Source: Candidatus Scybalocola fimicaballi (GTDB lineage Bacteria > Bacteroidota > Bacteroidia > Bacteroidales > Paludibacteraceae). Taken from it: 32,620 nt of DNA. Below are positions 1-7,662 of this stretch, in pieces. A program made the position numbers and the translations under genes. The notes under the pieces are model-generated. The model was not told the origin of the DNA and did not search any database. It worked only from the letters and a program-made list of their open reading frames with translations. The DNA lies in the NCBI GenBank assembly GCA_002317115.1, contig DCIP01000187.1:9078-41697 (forward strand). The letters are read 5' to 3'. Every line of letters begins with the position of its first letter. Position 1 is the stretch's first letter.

Positions 1-13
1 CATTCAACCCAAT

Positions 14-1318
14 ATGGAGGAAGAAATATATTCATTATCTGAAATATTGAACGCCGTCAACCGCACCATCCAAAGAAACTTGGCTGGGCCATATTGGTTG
101 TGTGCAGAGATAGCCGAAATCAGCTATCGCGGACATTGCTACCTCACCTTAGCGGAGAATGACGCGTCGGGAAGAATCATAGCCAAATGTAGGGCGACGA
201 TATGGAAATCCACCTACGACAAACTCGCAGCCTTATTCTTCCAGCAGACAGGATTATATCTCAACCCAGGAATGAGAGTGCAGGTGCTTGCCTCACCCAA
301 CTTCCACCCCGAATACGGTTTCAGCCTCAACATCGTAGGCATCGAGCCACGCTACACACTCGGCGAGATTGCGTTGCGCAGACAAGAGACCATCAACAGA
401 CTTGCACAAGAAGGAATCATAGAGAACAACAAACGACTACGTTTGCCTCTTGTTCCACAAAAAATAGCAGTGATCAGTTCAGCCACAGCAGCTGGCTACC
501 AAGACTTTATCAACCAGCTCACGAACAATCCACTCGGCTATAAATTCTACACCGCTCTCTATCCAGCGTTGATGCAGGGAGAAAAATCCCCACAAAGCGT
601 CATCGATGCGTTATTGCAGATCAAAAAAGACGTCGCTAATTTCGACGCCGTGGTCATCATCCGAGGAGGAGGAAGCGAGATGGATTTGAAAGCCTTCGAC
701 GATTACGCAGTGGCAAGAGAAGTGGCATTGTTTCCACTGCCAGTGTTGGCAGGTATCGGCCATACGAAAGACACCAGCGTCGTGGATATTGTAGCCAATA
801 TGGAGTTGAAGACACCGACAGCAGTGGCAGACTTCCTTATCCACGCCATCGACACAGCGTGGAAGAATGTGGAGGATTGCTCACAAAGACTGTTTGCGTA
901 TGCGGCTGGCACTTTGGACAATGAGAAACAGGCATTGACTCAGATTACAGAATATCTGTCGGCAAAAGCAAAGACAGCCACCAACCTGGAGAGTCAGAAA
1001 ATTGATTCCTGCGCCTACCGTCTACAATTATCATCCAAACGATTGGCAAGCGATAAGATGCGAGACATTGCGTCGAAACAGGAAGCCATTTCAAGAGCAA
1101 TAAAATTCTCAATTTCGAAAAAATTGTCAGTTTTTGACCTCTTGGAGCAAAAAATCAAAAGTATTTCGCCAGAAGAGGCATTCAAACGAGGATATTCCTT
1201 AACTTTGAAGGACGGCAAACCGGTTTCAGCAGCCGCCATCAAGAACGGTGACAAAATCGAAACCATCTGTGCCGACGGAAAAATCGAAAGCATAGTTCAG
1301 ACAGTTATAACTGTCTGA
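14..1318 (+). CDS. xseA: Exodeoxyribonuclease VII large subunit
   Basis: This 434-residue protein is the catalytic subunit of exonuclease VII, which degrades single-stranded DNA from both ends into short oligonucleotides in the cytoplasm. The N-terminal 100 residues form the expected OB-fold (GPYWLCAEIAEISYRGHCYL, then RATIW), followed by the nuclease core with PQKIAVISSATAAGYQDF, VVIIRGGGSEMDLKAFDD and the GIGHTKDTSVVD and TPTAVADF motifs. The C-terminal third is helical, as in the family, and the protein ends near EEAFKRGYSLTLKDGKPV. The length is normal. The first ATG follows AACCCAAT at the window edge. xseB follows 25 nt after the stop, so the two are very likely co-transcribed. The last ten codons and the stop lie in a perfect palindrome that is listed separately. 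Confidence 0.97.
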   Translation: MEEEIYSLSEILNAVNRTIQRNLAGPYWLCAEIAEISYRGHCYLTLAENDASGRIIAKCRATIWKSTYDKLAALFFQQTGLYLNPGMRVQVLASPNFHPEYGFSLNIVGIEPRYTLGEIALRRQETINRLAQEGIIENNKRLRLPLVPQKIAVISSATAAGYQDFINQLTNNPLGYKFYTALYPALMQGEKSPQSVIDALLQIKKDVANFDAVVIIRGGGSEMDLKAFDDYAVAREVALFPLPVLAGIGHTKDTSVVDIVANMELKTPTAVADFLIHAIDTAWKNVEDCSQRLFAYAAGTLDNEKQALTQITEYLSAKAKTATNLESQKIDSCAYRLQLSSKRLASDKMRDIASKQEAISRAIKFSISKKLSVFDLLEQKIKSISPEEAFKRGYSLTLKDGKPVSAAAIKNGDKIETICADGKIESIVQTVITV

Positions 1319-1325
1319 ACTATGC
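1290..1325. repeat. Perfect 36-bp palindrome over the xseA stop
   Basis: The left arm GCATAGTTCAGACAGTTA (1290-1307) is the exact reverse complement of 1308-1325, with no loop and no mismatch. The xseA stop codon TGA (1316-1318) lies inside the right arm, so the final residues of XseA (SIVQTVITV) are encoded by the element. It ends about 18 nt before the xseB ATG. There is no T-run after it, so it is not a standard terminator. As RNA it would form a strong intercistronic hairpin. It does not resemble the GC-rich palindromes of the btu operon. Confidence 0.9.
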
Positions 1326-1343
1326 AAGCAAGCAAAATTGACT

Positions 1344-1544
1344 ATGAAAGAAAAACTAACATATACAGCCGCTTACGAAGAGCTAAACGCCATCGTCGCT
1401 GCGGCAGAAAACGATGAAATCAGCATTGATGAGCTTCAGAGCAAAGTGAAAAGAGCGTCGGAACTGATCTCTTTTTGCAGAGACTACGTGAAGACAACCA
1501 ATGAGCATATCGAAAAAGTGTTTAATGAACTAAATTCGAAGTAA
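1344..1544 (+). CDS. xseB: Exodeoxyribonuclease VII small subunit
   Basis: This 66-residue protein is the helical small subunit of exonuclease VII, several copies of which bind each XseA chain. The sequence begins MKEKLTYTAAYEELNAIVAA and shows the family pattern of a Y-E-L-E-like N-terminal helix, an EISIDELQSKVKRASELI helix, and a short tail with CRDYVKTTNEHIEKVFNEL. The length is typical. I chose the ATG at 1344; a TTG two codons earlier (1338) is in frame but less likely. It sits directly downstream of xseA behind the 36-bp palindrome, so its expression may depend on read-through of that hairpin. Confidence 0.93.
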   Translation: MKEKLTYTAAYEELNAIVAAAENDEISIDELQSKVKRASELISFCRDYVKTTNEHIEKVFNELNSK

Positions 1545-1564
1545 GACTAAATTTGGAATAAGAT

Positions 1565-2347
1565 ATGAGAGCAAGATATTTTTTGATAGCATTATCATGC
1601 TTGGCGATGACAGCAATGGCAGAGCCACAGAACAAGACAGACAAGAAAGGCAAAAAGCAAGGTGAATGGGGCAAATTCTACCCCAACGGCAACCCTAAAT
1701 ATATAGGCACTTTCAAGGATGACGTGCCAGTGGGAGAATTCCAGCACTTCTATGAGAACGGTCGTCCACAAAGCACTCAGACATATATCGACGCTACACA
1801 TAGCAAGGTAGTTTTCTATGAGCCCGACGGCACTACAATCCAGTCGCAGGGATCATACGTCGGCAAAGAGAAGGATGGCAAGTGGGAGTATTTCAGCAAA
1901 GGCAAGTTGAATTTGGTGGAAAACTACAAAGCGGGCAAGAAACATGGATTACAGATGTCGTACAATAAAGATGGCGTAGCGATGGAGGAGATTCCATACG
2001 TCGACGGCAAAATCCACGGCACTATGAAATCTTATCTTGGCGACGGAAAGCTATACTACACTGTTGAGTACGTCAACGGAGTAAAAGAAGGCAAGTATGT
2101 GGCTTACGACGGCACAGATAAAATCGTAGAGACAGGTAGCCATAAGAAAGACAAGAGAGATGGCAACTGGGTGACATACAACGACAAAGGTGAAGTTGTA
2201 GAGACATTGATCTTCGCCGACGGTGTTTTGAAGAACGCAGAGGAGATTCAGAAGAAGAGATCTGCAGCCTACGAGGAGAAAGAGAGTCAGAAAGGAAAGA
2301 TTCAGGAGCCTAATGCAGGTTCGGATGCAGAGGTTAAGACTCATTAA
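1565..2347 (+). CDS. Exported MORN-repeat (YwqK-like) protein
   Basis: This 260-residue protein has a signal peptide at residues 1-19 (MRARYFLIALSCLAMTAMA), so it is probably exported. The rest consists of tandem MORN-type units of about 20-24 residues with the pattern G-x-W-x-x-Y/F-x-x-x-G-x-x-x-x-x-x-x-Y, for example KQGEWGKFYPNGNPKYIG, KDGKWEYFSKGKLNLVENY and RDGNWVTYNDKGEVVETL. The tail (residues 230-260) is rich in K and E and looks disordered. Such proteins are often annotated as YwqK-family antitoxin, but there is no toxin partner here and that label should not be taken literally. It starts 20 nt after xseB and may share its transcript. It ends at a simple-sequence tract and a terminator. 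The molecular function is unknown. Confidence 0.85.
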   Translation: MRARYFLIALSCLAMTAMAEPQNKTDKKGKKQGEWGKFYPNGNPKYIGTFKDDVPVGEFQHFYENGRPQSTQTYIDATHSKVVFYEPDGTTIQSQGSYVGKEKDGKWEYFSKGKLNLVENYKAGKKHGLQMSYNKDGVAMEEIPYVDGKIHGTMKSYLGDGKLYYTVEYVNGVKEGKYVAYDGTDKIVETGSHKKDKRDGNWVTYNDKGEVVETLIFADGVLKNAEEIQKKRSAAYEEKESQKGKIQEPNAGSDAEVKTH

Positions 2348-2348
2348 T

Positions 2349-2403
2349 TAACGAAAACGATAACGAAAACGATAACGAAGATGTTAACGTCAACGTTAAC
2401 GTA
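2349..2403. repeat. Degenerate AACGAA/AACGTT tract after stop codon
   Basis: Directly after the MORN gene lies a run of near-identical hexamer units (AACGAA, AACGAT, AACGTC, AACGTT) ending in GTTAACGTCAACGTTAACG. A tract of the same composition occurs at 16421-16481, in the btuB leader. It has no coding sense and appears to be a simple-sequence spacer. Confidence 0.75.
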
Positions 2404-2406
2404 AAA

Positions 2407-2442
2407 AAAGACGCGGGGAAAATCCTCGCGTCTTCTTTTATT
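2407..2442. terminator. Bidirectional intrinsic terminator
   Basis: GACGCGGGGA (2410-2419) pairs with TCCTCGCGTC (2423-2432) across an AAA loop, with one G-U wobble on the plus-strand RNA. It is followed by a T-rich run on the plus strand (TTCTTTTATTTT). The A7 run before it supplies a U-run on the minus strand. It lies between the convergent MORN gene and purN and can serve both. Confidence 0.85.
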
Positions 2443-2469
2443 TTATAAATAATCAATCAGAATTGAGAA

Positions 2470-3033
2470 TTACAATTTTGATATCATATCATCAATAACC
2501 TTAGGGAAATACTTGTATTCAAGCTCATGAACCTTGTGAGCCACCTCATCAGGAGAATCAGTAGGAAGCACAGGGACAGTGGCCTGGAACACCACACTAC
2601 CCTCATCGTAATGGTCGTCGATAGTATGGATAGTGATACCCGACTCCTTCTCACCGGCAGCCACAACAGCCTCGTGAACCTTCATGCCATACATACCCTT
2701 ACCGCCATATTTAGGGAGCAAAGAGGGATGGATGTTCACAATTTTGTCTGGGAAAACAGCCAACATCGCGTCAGGAATCTTCAACAAGAAACCAGCCAAC
2801 ACTACGAAATCAACCTTCTCAGCAACCAACTTACTCAAAAAAGTTCCGTCTTCCAGTTCGCTCTTCAAAAAAGTTTCAGATGGGACTCCAAGACGTTTTG
2901 CTCTTTCCAAAACGAAAGCATCCTTCTTATTGGAATAAATCTTAAAAGATATATCCGCTCTACCCCTGAAATAGTTTACTATATTTTCCGCATTCGAGCC
3001 TGAGCCCGATGCCAAAATCGCTATATTTTTCAT
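2470..3033 (-). CDS. purN: Phosphoribosylglycinamide formyltransferase
   Basis: This 187-residue enzyme transfers the formyl group from 10-formyltetrahydrofolate to GAR in step three of purine synthesis, in the cytoplasm. The start MKNIAILASGSGSNAENIVN carries the GSGSN phosphate-binding loop. The catalytic set is visible: N100 and H102 in NIHPSLLPKYGGKGMYG, and D143 in TIDDHYDEGSVVFQ, matching N106, H108 and D144 of the E. coli enzyme. The length is that of the family. The gene is transcribed divergently from acpP, with a good promoter in the 150-bp gap, and convergently with the MORN gene. Nothing is unusual about it. Confidence 0.97.
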   Translation of the reverse strand: MKNIAILASGSGSNAENIVNYFRGRADISFKIYSNKKDAFVLERAKRLGVPSETFLKSELEDGTFLSKLVAEKVDFVVLAGFLLKIPDAMLAVFPDKIVNIHPSLLPKYGGKGMYGMKVHEAVVAAGEKESGITIHTIDDHYDEGSVVFQATVPVLPTDSPDEVAHKVHELEYKYFPKVIDDMISKL

Positions 3034-3054
3034 CTATATTAAATATGTTCAATG

Positions 3055-3086
3055 CAAAAATAACATTTTTTTGCGTCTAAACTCAA
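3055..3086 (-). promoter_or_regulatory. Bacteroidales-type promoter for purN
   Basis: On the minus strand TTG (3086-3084) is followed after 21 nt by TATTTTTG (3062-3055), matching the Bacteroidetes -33 TTG and -7 TAnnTTTG consensus. It lies about 20 nt upstream of the purN ATG, giving a very short leader. Confidence 0.6.
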
Positions 3087-3183
3087 AAAAACATGGTGGA
3101 AAACATCTAAAAGTCACTAATTTTTTATTCCTTTGCACCAGAAAAAAAAGAATAATTTTAATATTAACTAAATTTTTAAGGTT

Positions 3184-3426
3184 ATGTCAACAGCTGAAGT
3201 TGAAGAAAAAGTTAAGGCTATCATCGTTGAGAAGTTGGGTGTTGAGGAGTCTGAGGTAACACTTGAGGCAAGCTTCACTAACGATCTAGGTGCTGACTCA
3301 CTTGACACTGTAGAGTTGATCATGGAGTTTGAGAAGGCTTTCGGTACTGAGATCCCTGAGGATAAGGCAGAGGCAATCACTACTGTAGGTGAGGCTATCG
3401 AGTTCTTGACAGCTAACGCAAAGTAA
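3184..3426 (+). CDS. acpP: Acyl carrier protein
   Basis: This 80-residue acidic protein carries growing acyl chains in type II fatty acid synthesis. The phosphopantetheine attachment serine is in the motif [20 protein letters not shown], at about residue 39. The rest is the usual four-helix fold with [20 protein letters not shown] at the N-terminus and [13 protein letters not shown] at the C-terminus. It is followed 23 nt later by fabF and then rnc, a cluster common in bacteria. A near-consensus -7 box (TTCCTTTG, 3128-3135) lies about 50 nt upstream in an A/T-rich leader. Its codon use seems typical of a highly expressed gene. Confidence 0.98.
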   Translation: MSTAEVEEKVKAIIVEKLGVEESEVTLEASFTNDLGADSLDTVELIMEFEKAFGTEIPEDKAEAITTVGEAIEFLTANAK

Positions 3427-3449
3427 GAAAAAAACATCTCTAAGAACAA

Positions 3450-4712
3450 ATGAGTTTTAAGAGAGTTGTCGTAACGGGTCTAGGATCAGTCACGCCAATT
3501 GGCAACACTGTCGCAGAGATGTGGCAGAATTTGCTTGCTGGGGTGAGTGGTGCTGGACCCATTTCTCATTTTGACCACTCCAAACATAAAGTTCATTTCG
3601 CCTGTGAGGTAAAGAATTTCAATCCTGCGGACCATTTCGAGAAGAAGGAGATTCGCAAGCTCGACCCTTCGGTGCAGTTTGCAAGAGTTGCAGCCAGAGA
3701 GTGTTTGGCAGATTCAGGATTGGATTTGAATTCAGTCGACAAAGACAAGGTTGGTGTTATTATCGCATCCGGAATCGGAGGATTAGCAGCATTCGAGGAC
3801 GAAGTCGGCTATTTTTATGCCAGTGATGATCGTGTACCGAGATTCAACCCCTACTTCATCCCTAAAATTCTTGGCAACATAGCTTCTGGCCATGTTTCAA
3901 TAGAATTTGGTTTGAGAGGTCCGAATTTCGGAGTCGTTTCAGCTTGTGCCTCAAGTGCAAACGCAATTGGCACAGCCTACGACATGATCCGTATCGGCAG
4001 AGCCAACGCCATGGTTGTTGGCGGAACAGAAGCAGCTATCACTCCTGGATCAATCGGCGGATTCAGTGTGATGAGAGCTCTTTCTACAAACAACGAAGAA
4101 CAAGAGACAGCGTCCAGACCATTCAGTGGTTCTCGAGACGGATTCGTGATGGGAGAAGGATCCGGTTGTCTGTTGCTTGAAGAATTAGACCACGCGCTTA
4201 ATCGTGGAGCTAAGATTTACGCCGAACTTGTTGGGTATGCGGCTTCTTCAGACGCCTACCACATCACTGCGACACATCCCGACGGAGATGGAGCAGCTAT
4301 AGTTATGCAAAACGCATTGAGCGACGCAGGACTTAATCCATCAGATGTAGATTATATCAACGCTCATGGAACATCAACACCTATCGGCGATCTCTCTGAG
4401 ATAAAAGCCATCAGAAAAGTGTTTGGCGAGCACGCTTATAATCTAAACATCAGCTCCACAAAATCAATGACAGGTCATCTGTTGGGAGCTGCAGGAGCAT
4501 TGGAGTCAGTCATAGCAGTCAAAGCAATTGAAAATAGTATTGTTCCGCCGACTATCCACCATCGTGAAGATGATATCGACCTTAACATCGATTACAGAAT
4601 GAATTTCACATTCAACACTCCACAAAAGAGAAAAGTTGATGTGGTTGTGTCTAACTCTTTCGGATTCGGAGGACAGAATGCTTGTTTAGTATTTAAGAGA
4701 TATGCAGAGTAA
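3450..4712 (+). CDS. fabF: 3-oxoacyl-ACP synthase II
   Basis: This 420-residue condensing enzyme elongates acyl-ACP with malonyl-ACP in fatty acid synthesis. The N-terminus MSFKRVVVTGLGSVTPIGNT is diagnostic. The catalytic triad is present: Cys in VVSACASSANAIGTA, His in INAHGTSTPIGDLSE, and His in STKSMTGHLLGAAGALE. The C-terminal SNSFGFGGQNACLVF is also standard, and the length is that of the family. It lies between acpP and rnc, and its last 11 nt overlap the rnc reading frame, so translation of the two is probably coupled. Confidence 0.98.
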   Translation: MSFKRVVVTGLGSVTPIGNTVAEMWQNLLAGVSGAGPISHFDHSKHKVHFACEVKNFNPADHFEKKEIRKLDPSVQFARVAARECLADSGLDLNSVDKDKVGVIIASGIGGLAAFEDEVGYFYASDDRVPRFNPYFIPKILGNIASGHVSIEFGLRGPNFGVVSACASSANAIGTAYDMIRIGRANAMVVGGTEAAITPGSIGGFSVMRALSTNNEEQETASRPFSGSRDGFVMGEGSGCLLLEELDHALNRGAKIYAELVGYAASSDAYHITATHPDGDGAAIVMQNALSDAGLNPSDVDYINAHGTSTPIGDLSEIKAIRKVFGEHAYNLNISSTKSMTGHLLGAAGALESVIAVKAIENSIVPPTIHHREDDIDLNIDYRMNFTFNTPQKRKVDVVVSNSFGFGGQNACLVFKRYAE

Positions 4713-5535
4713 CATGTTGCAAAGGTTCATAAGCAAATTCCTTCCTGCAATTGAAATTGAAGATTTTCAGTCTGAACCAACGTTTGAAGAAACAAACCAA
4801 GAGCAAAATTCTGAACAAAACGAGGAGACAAGTCCGGAAGTAGCTGAACTTGAGGCTATTCTTGGATTCAAACCCGCTAATATAAGCCATTATCAGTTGG
4901 CATTGCGCCATAAACTCGCGTCGCACGGCAAAGGCAACAACGAAAGACTGGAGTTTTTGGGAGACGCGGTGCTTAGCTCCGTTGTGGCAGATTTCCTATA
5001 CAACAACTATAAGACACGCGACGAGGGTTATCTTACCAATCTGCGTTCAAAAATAGTCAAGAGAGAGACTCTTAATGTAGTTGCTAAAGAGATCGGATTG
5101 GATAAACTTGTTGTGTTGCCAATCCAGACCACGTCGCACAATCTCAACGTGTATGGCAACGCTTTCGAGGCGTTGATCGGAGCCATCTACCTCGACAAAG
5201 GTTACGAGCAGTGTAAGAAATTCGTCTACGACGTGATTTTCGCCAAATATATCAGCGTCAAAAAACTTGAAAAGGCGACGGAAAATTTCAAGAGCCAGCT
5301 TCTTGAATGGTCGCAGAAAAGAAAAATCAAGGTCGACTTCGAGATTATCGACGACGTGGTTGATGCCGAAAACAACCATATTTTCAAGTGTGTTGTCAAG
5401 GTAGACGGAAAAGTTGTTGCCAACGGAAACGGTTATTCTAAGAAAGAATCACAACAAAAAGCAGCGAAAGCAGCCATCAATTTCGTAAAAAAACACTACG
5501 AAGGCCCCAAAAAGACATCAATTAATGCACAATAG
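4702..5535 (+). CDS. rnc: Ribonuclease III
   Basis: This 277-residue protein is the double-strand-specific endoribonuclease that processes rRNA precursors and structured mRNAs. The signature NERLEFLGDAVLSSVVADFL is at residues 80-99, and the second acidic site includes NAFEALIGAIYLDKG. A double-stranded RNA-binding domain occupies about residues 197-268 (FKSQLLEWSQKRKIKVDFEI to SKKESQQKAAKAAINFV). The protein has an additional acidic, low-complexity segment at residues 16-48 (SEPTFEETNQEQNSEQNEE) between the N-terminal helix and the nuclease domain. The chosen ATG (4702) overlaps the fabF stop; the ATG at 4714, four codons in, is an equally possible start. Confidence 0.96.
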   Translation: MQSNMLQRFISKFLPAIEIEDFQSEPTFEETNQEQNSEQNEETSPEVAELEAILGFKPANISHYQLALRHKLASHGKGNNERLEFLGDAVLSSVVADFLYNNYKTRDEGYLTNLRSKIVKRETLNVVAKEIGLDKLVVLPIQTTSHNLNVYGNAFEALIGAIYLDKGYEQCKKFVYDVIFAKYISVKKLEKATENFKSQLLEWSQKRKIKVDFEIIDDVVDAENNHIFKCVVKVDGKVVANGNGYSKKESQQKAAKAAINFVKKHYEGPKKTSINAQ

Positions 5536-5576
5536 AGGCAAATCACCCCTATAGTTTCAACTTTAATTATTCAAAA

Positions 5577-5608
5577 TTTGTCTTTTAACATTTTTTAAGA
5601 TATTTTTG
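5577..5608 (+). promoter_or_regulatory. Bacteroidales-type promoter for acyl-CoA synthetase
   Basis: TTTG (5577-5580), a 20-nt spacer and TATTTTTG (5601-5608) match the Bacteroidetes housekeeping consensus closely. Transcription should begin near 5615, leaving a leader of fewer than 20 nt before the ATG at 5632. Confidence 0.65.
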
Positions 5609-5631
5609 CTCCCAAATTAAATTATGAGAGT

Positions 5632-7437
5632 ATGAATTCATTTCATCTAGGAAAACTTGCATTCAACAACGCGAAAAGATTCGGGGACAAAACTGCATTC
5701 AAATACCGTGACGACCAAATGGAGACATGGTTACCATTGTCTTGGAATCAGATTGCAGCAAGTGTAAGAAGAGCAGCGAAAGCATTCATTTCATTAGGCA
5801 TAAAAGAGCAGGACAAAGTGGCTATCTATTCACAGAACAGCCACGAGACAATCATAGCAGACTTGGCACTTCAGGCAATCAGAGCCGTCGCAGTGCCTCT
5901 ATATGCCACATCATCAGCAGATCAGGTAAAATACATAGTAGAAGACGCGCAGTGTACAATGATCTTCGTAGGTGAGCAATACCAATACGATCAGACAGTG
6001 AAGGTGCTTCACCAGACTGACGTGATCAAGAAGGTCATCACCGTCGATCCAAAGATCAATCTAAATGGCATTGACACATCAATGGCATTCAGTGACTTCC
6101 TTAAGTATGGCGACGGTAAAGAGCAGGATGCTGAGTTGGAGAAGCGTCAGAACGAGTTGAGCCAGGACGACCTTGCCACACTTATCTACACTTCTGGCAC
6201 AACAGGTGAGCCAAAGGGTGTGATGATAATGCAGTACAACTACACTCACCAGATGAGAATCCACGAGATGGTGATGCCTTGTGCCGACGAGACAAGAACG
6301 TCGATGATGTTCCTACCTGCAAGCCACATTTTCGAGCGTGCTTGGGATTATTTCTGTATGTACAGAGGAGCCATGATCTTCGTCAACAAGAATCCTAAGA
6401 TCATCACACAGACAATCAAGGAGACTCATCCTAACATGATGTGCGCTGTGCCACGATTCTGGGAGAAGGTTTACGCGGGTGTCCACGAGACAATCGACAA
6501 GATGCCAAGCCCATTAAAGAGTTTGATGCACCACGCAATCGCTGTAGGAAAAGCAAGAAATCTCGACTATGTAAGAAACAGCAAGCCAGTGCCATTCTTC
6601 ACAGAGTTGCAATACAAAATCTTCAAGAAGACATTGTTCAACACAGTCAAGAAAAAGATTGGATTCGACAAGTCGATGTATTTCCCATGTGCAGGATCAC
6701 AGCTTTCTGAGACTGTATGCGAGTTCCTTATGAGTCTTGGATTTGATATTGTAGTGGGCTACGGACTAACAGAAAGTACAGCCACTGTATCTTGTTTCCA
6801 TCCATCAAACACATACCACGATTTGAAATCAGTCGGAGAGATGATGCCAGAATGTGAGGTGAAGATTGGCGAGAACGACGAGATTCTTCTAAAGGGTAAT
6901 CTAATCACTCCAGGCTACTACAACAAGCCAGAGATCAACGCTCAGACGTTCACAGACGGATGGTTCCATACTGGCGACGCCGGTAAGTTTGAGAACGGTA
7001 TGCTTTACATCACAGAGCGTATCAAGGATTTGTTTAAGACATCCAACGGAAAATATATCGCTCCACAGCAGATTGAGAATCTGTTGGTGACAGACAAGTA
7101 TATTGACCAGGTTGCAGTGATTGGAGACCTTCGTAAGTTCGTCACAGCCCTAATCGTTCCAGACTACGCCGCAGTGAAGGAGTACGCAGAGCAGATGAAG
7201 ATCGAATACAAGGATATGGAAGAATTGTTGAATCATCCAAAGATCACATCGTTGCTTGAAGGCAGAATCAACAATCTACAGCAAGGTTTGGCTAAATACG
7301 AGCAGGTTAAGCGATTCAAGCTATTGTCTAAGCCATTCACGTCAGACAACGGCGAGTTGACACTTACATTGAAGCTAAAACGTAAGGCAATCAACGAGCA
7401 CTACAGCAAAGAAATCGAGTACATGTACTCATACTAA
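5632..7437 (+). CDS. Long-chain fatty acid--CoA ligase (AMP-binding)
   Basis: This 601-residue member of the adenylate-forming family activates fatty acids to acyl-AMP and then acyl-CoA. The P-loop motif LIYTSGTTGEPKGVMI lies at residues 184-199. The later motifs are VGYGLTESTATVSC, DGWFHTGDAGKFENG with the ATP-binding aspartate, and the hinge region ITERIKDLFKTSNGKYIAP. This is the arrangement of the long FadD15-like synthetases, and the length fits. There is no signal peptide, and it is probably peripheral at the inner membrane. It has its own promoter and terminator, so it is likely monocistronic. Proximity to acpP and fabF suggests a role in handling exogenous or recycled fatty acids, but the substrate length is not readable. 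Confidence 0.92.
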   Translation: MNSFHLGKLAFNNAKRFGDKTAFKYRDDQMETWLPLSWNQIAASVRRAAKAFISLGIKEQDKVAIYSQNSHETIIADLALQAIRAVAVPLYATSSADQVKYIVEDAQCTMIFVGEQYQYDQTVKVLHQTDVIKKVITVDPKINLNGIDTSMAFSDFLKYGDGKEQDAELEKRQNELSQDDLATLIYTSGTTGEPKGVMIMQYNYTHQMRIHEMVMPCADETRTSMMFLPASHIFERAWDYFCMYRGAMIFVNKNPKIITQTIKETHPNMMCAVPRFWEKVYAGVHETIDKMPSPLKSLMHHAIAVGKARNLDYVRNSKPVPFFTELQYKIFKKTLFNTVKKKIGFDKSMYFPCAGSQLSETVCEFLMSLGFDIVVGYGLTESTATVSCFHPSNTYHDLKSVGEMMPECEVKIGENDEILLKGNLITPGYYNKPEINAQTFTDGWFHTGDAGKFENGMLYITERIKDLFKTSNGKYIAPQQIENLLVTDKYIDQVAVIGDLRKFVTALIVPDYAAVKEYAEQMKIEYKDMEELLNHPKITSLLEGRINNLQQGLAKYEQVKRFKLLSKPFTSDNGELTLTLKLKRKAINEHYSKEIEYMYSY

Positions 7438-7471
7438 TCAGTTAATAATTAATAGTTAATGATTAATAATT

Positions 7472-7500
7472 AAGGAGATGCTTACGCATCTCCTTTTTTT
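7472..7500 (+). terminator. Intrinsic terminator of acyl-CoA synthetase gene
   Basis: AAGGAGATGC (7472-7481) and GCATCTCCTT (7486-7495) form a perfect 10-bp stem with a TTAC loop, followed by a T-run. It is preceded at 7440-7471 by a tract of TTAATAATTAATAG-like units, another post-stop simple-sequence spacer. Confidence 0.9.
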
Positions 7501-7532
7501 GCAGAAGAGATTGAGAAGTTTTATTAACTTTG
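7499..7532 (+). promoter_or_regulatory. Possible promoter of AT-rich island
   Basis: TTG (7499-7501) and TAACTTTG (7525-7532) resemble the Bacteroidetes -33/-7 pair, but the 23-nt spacer is slightly long. It would start transcription near 7540, upstream of both the short leader frame and the 7641 gene. Confidence 0.4.
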
Positions 7533-7662
7533 TCGCATTTTCAAGTTGAATTCTGCATTAACTGATAATTCAAAAGCAATTGTTTATGACGTGGATGGTA
7601 ATTTAATTCAAACATATATTTATAACTTAAAAAAACATATATGGGAGGAGCAACTAAAATAA
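7528..7662 (+). pseudogene. Short leader reading frame, possible 5' remnant
   Basis: This frame is open for 44 codons with no ATG start; a TTG at 7546 is the only candidate. It reads like real protein (DNSKAIVYDVDGNLIQTY) and ends at TAA 7660-7662, 22 nt inside the next gene. It lies in the frame next to that gene. A run TTAAAAAAAC (7627-7636) provides an A-AAA-AAA slip site where a -1 shift would fuse the two as ...YNLKKTYMGGATK. It may be the remnant of a longer upstream part of the 7641 protein, or chance. Confidence 0.25.

Noticed and set aside
1565..2347. Reading the MORN protein as the antitoxin of a toxin-antitoxin pair
   Set aside because: It has a signal peptide, and no toxin-like partner lies next to it; the YwqK label is only a family name.
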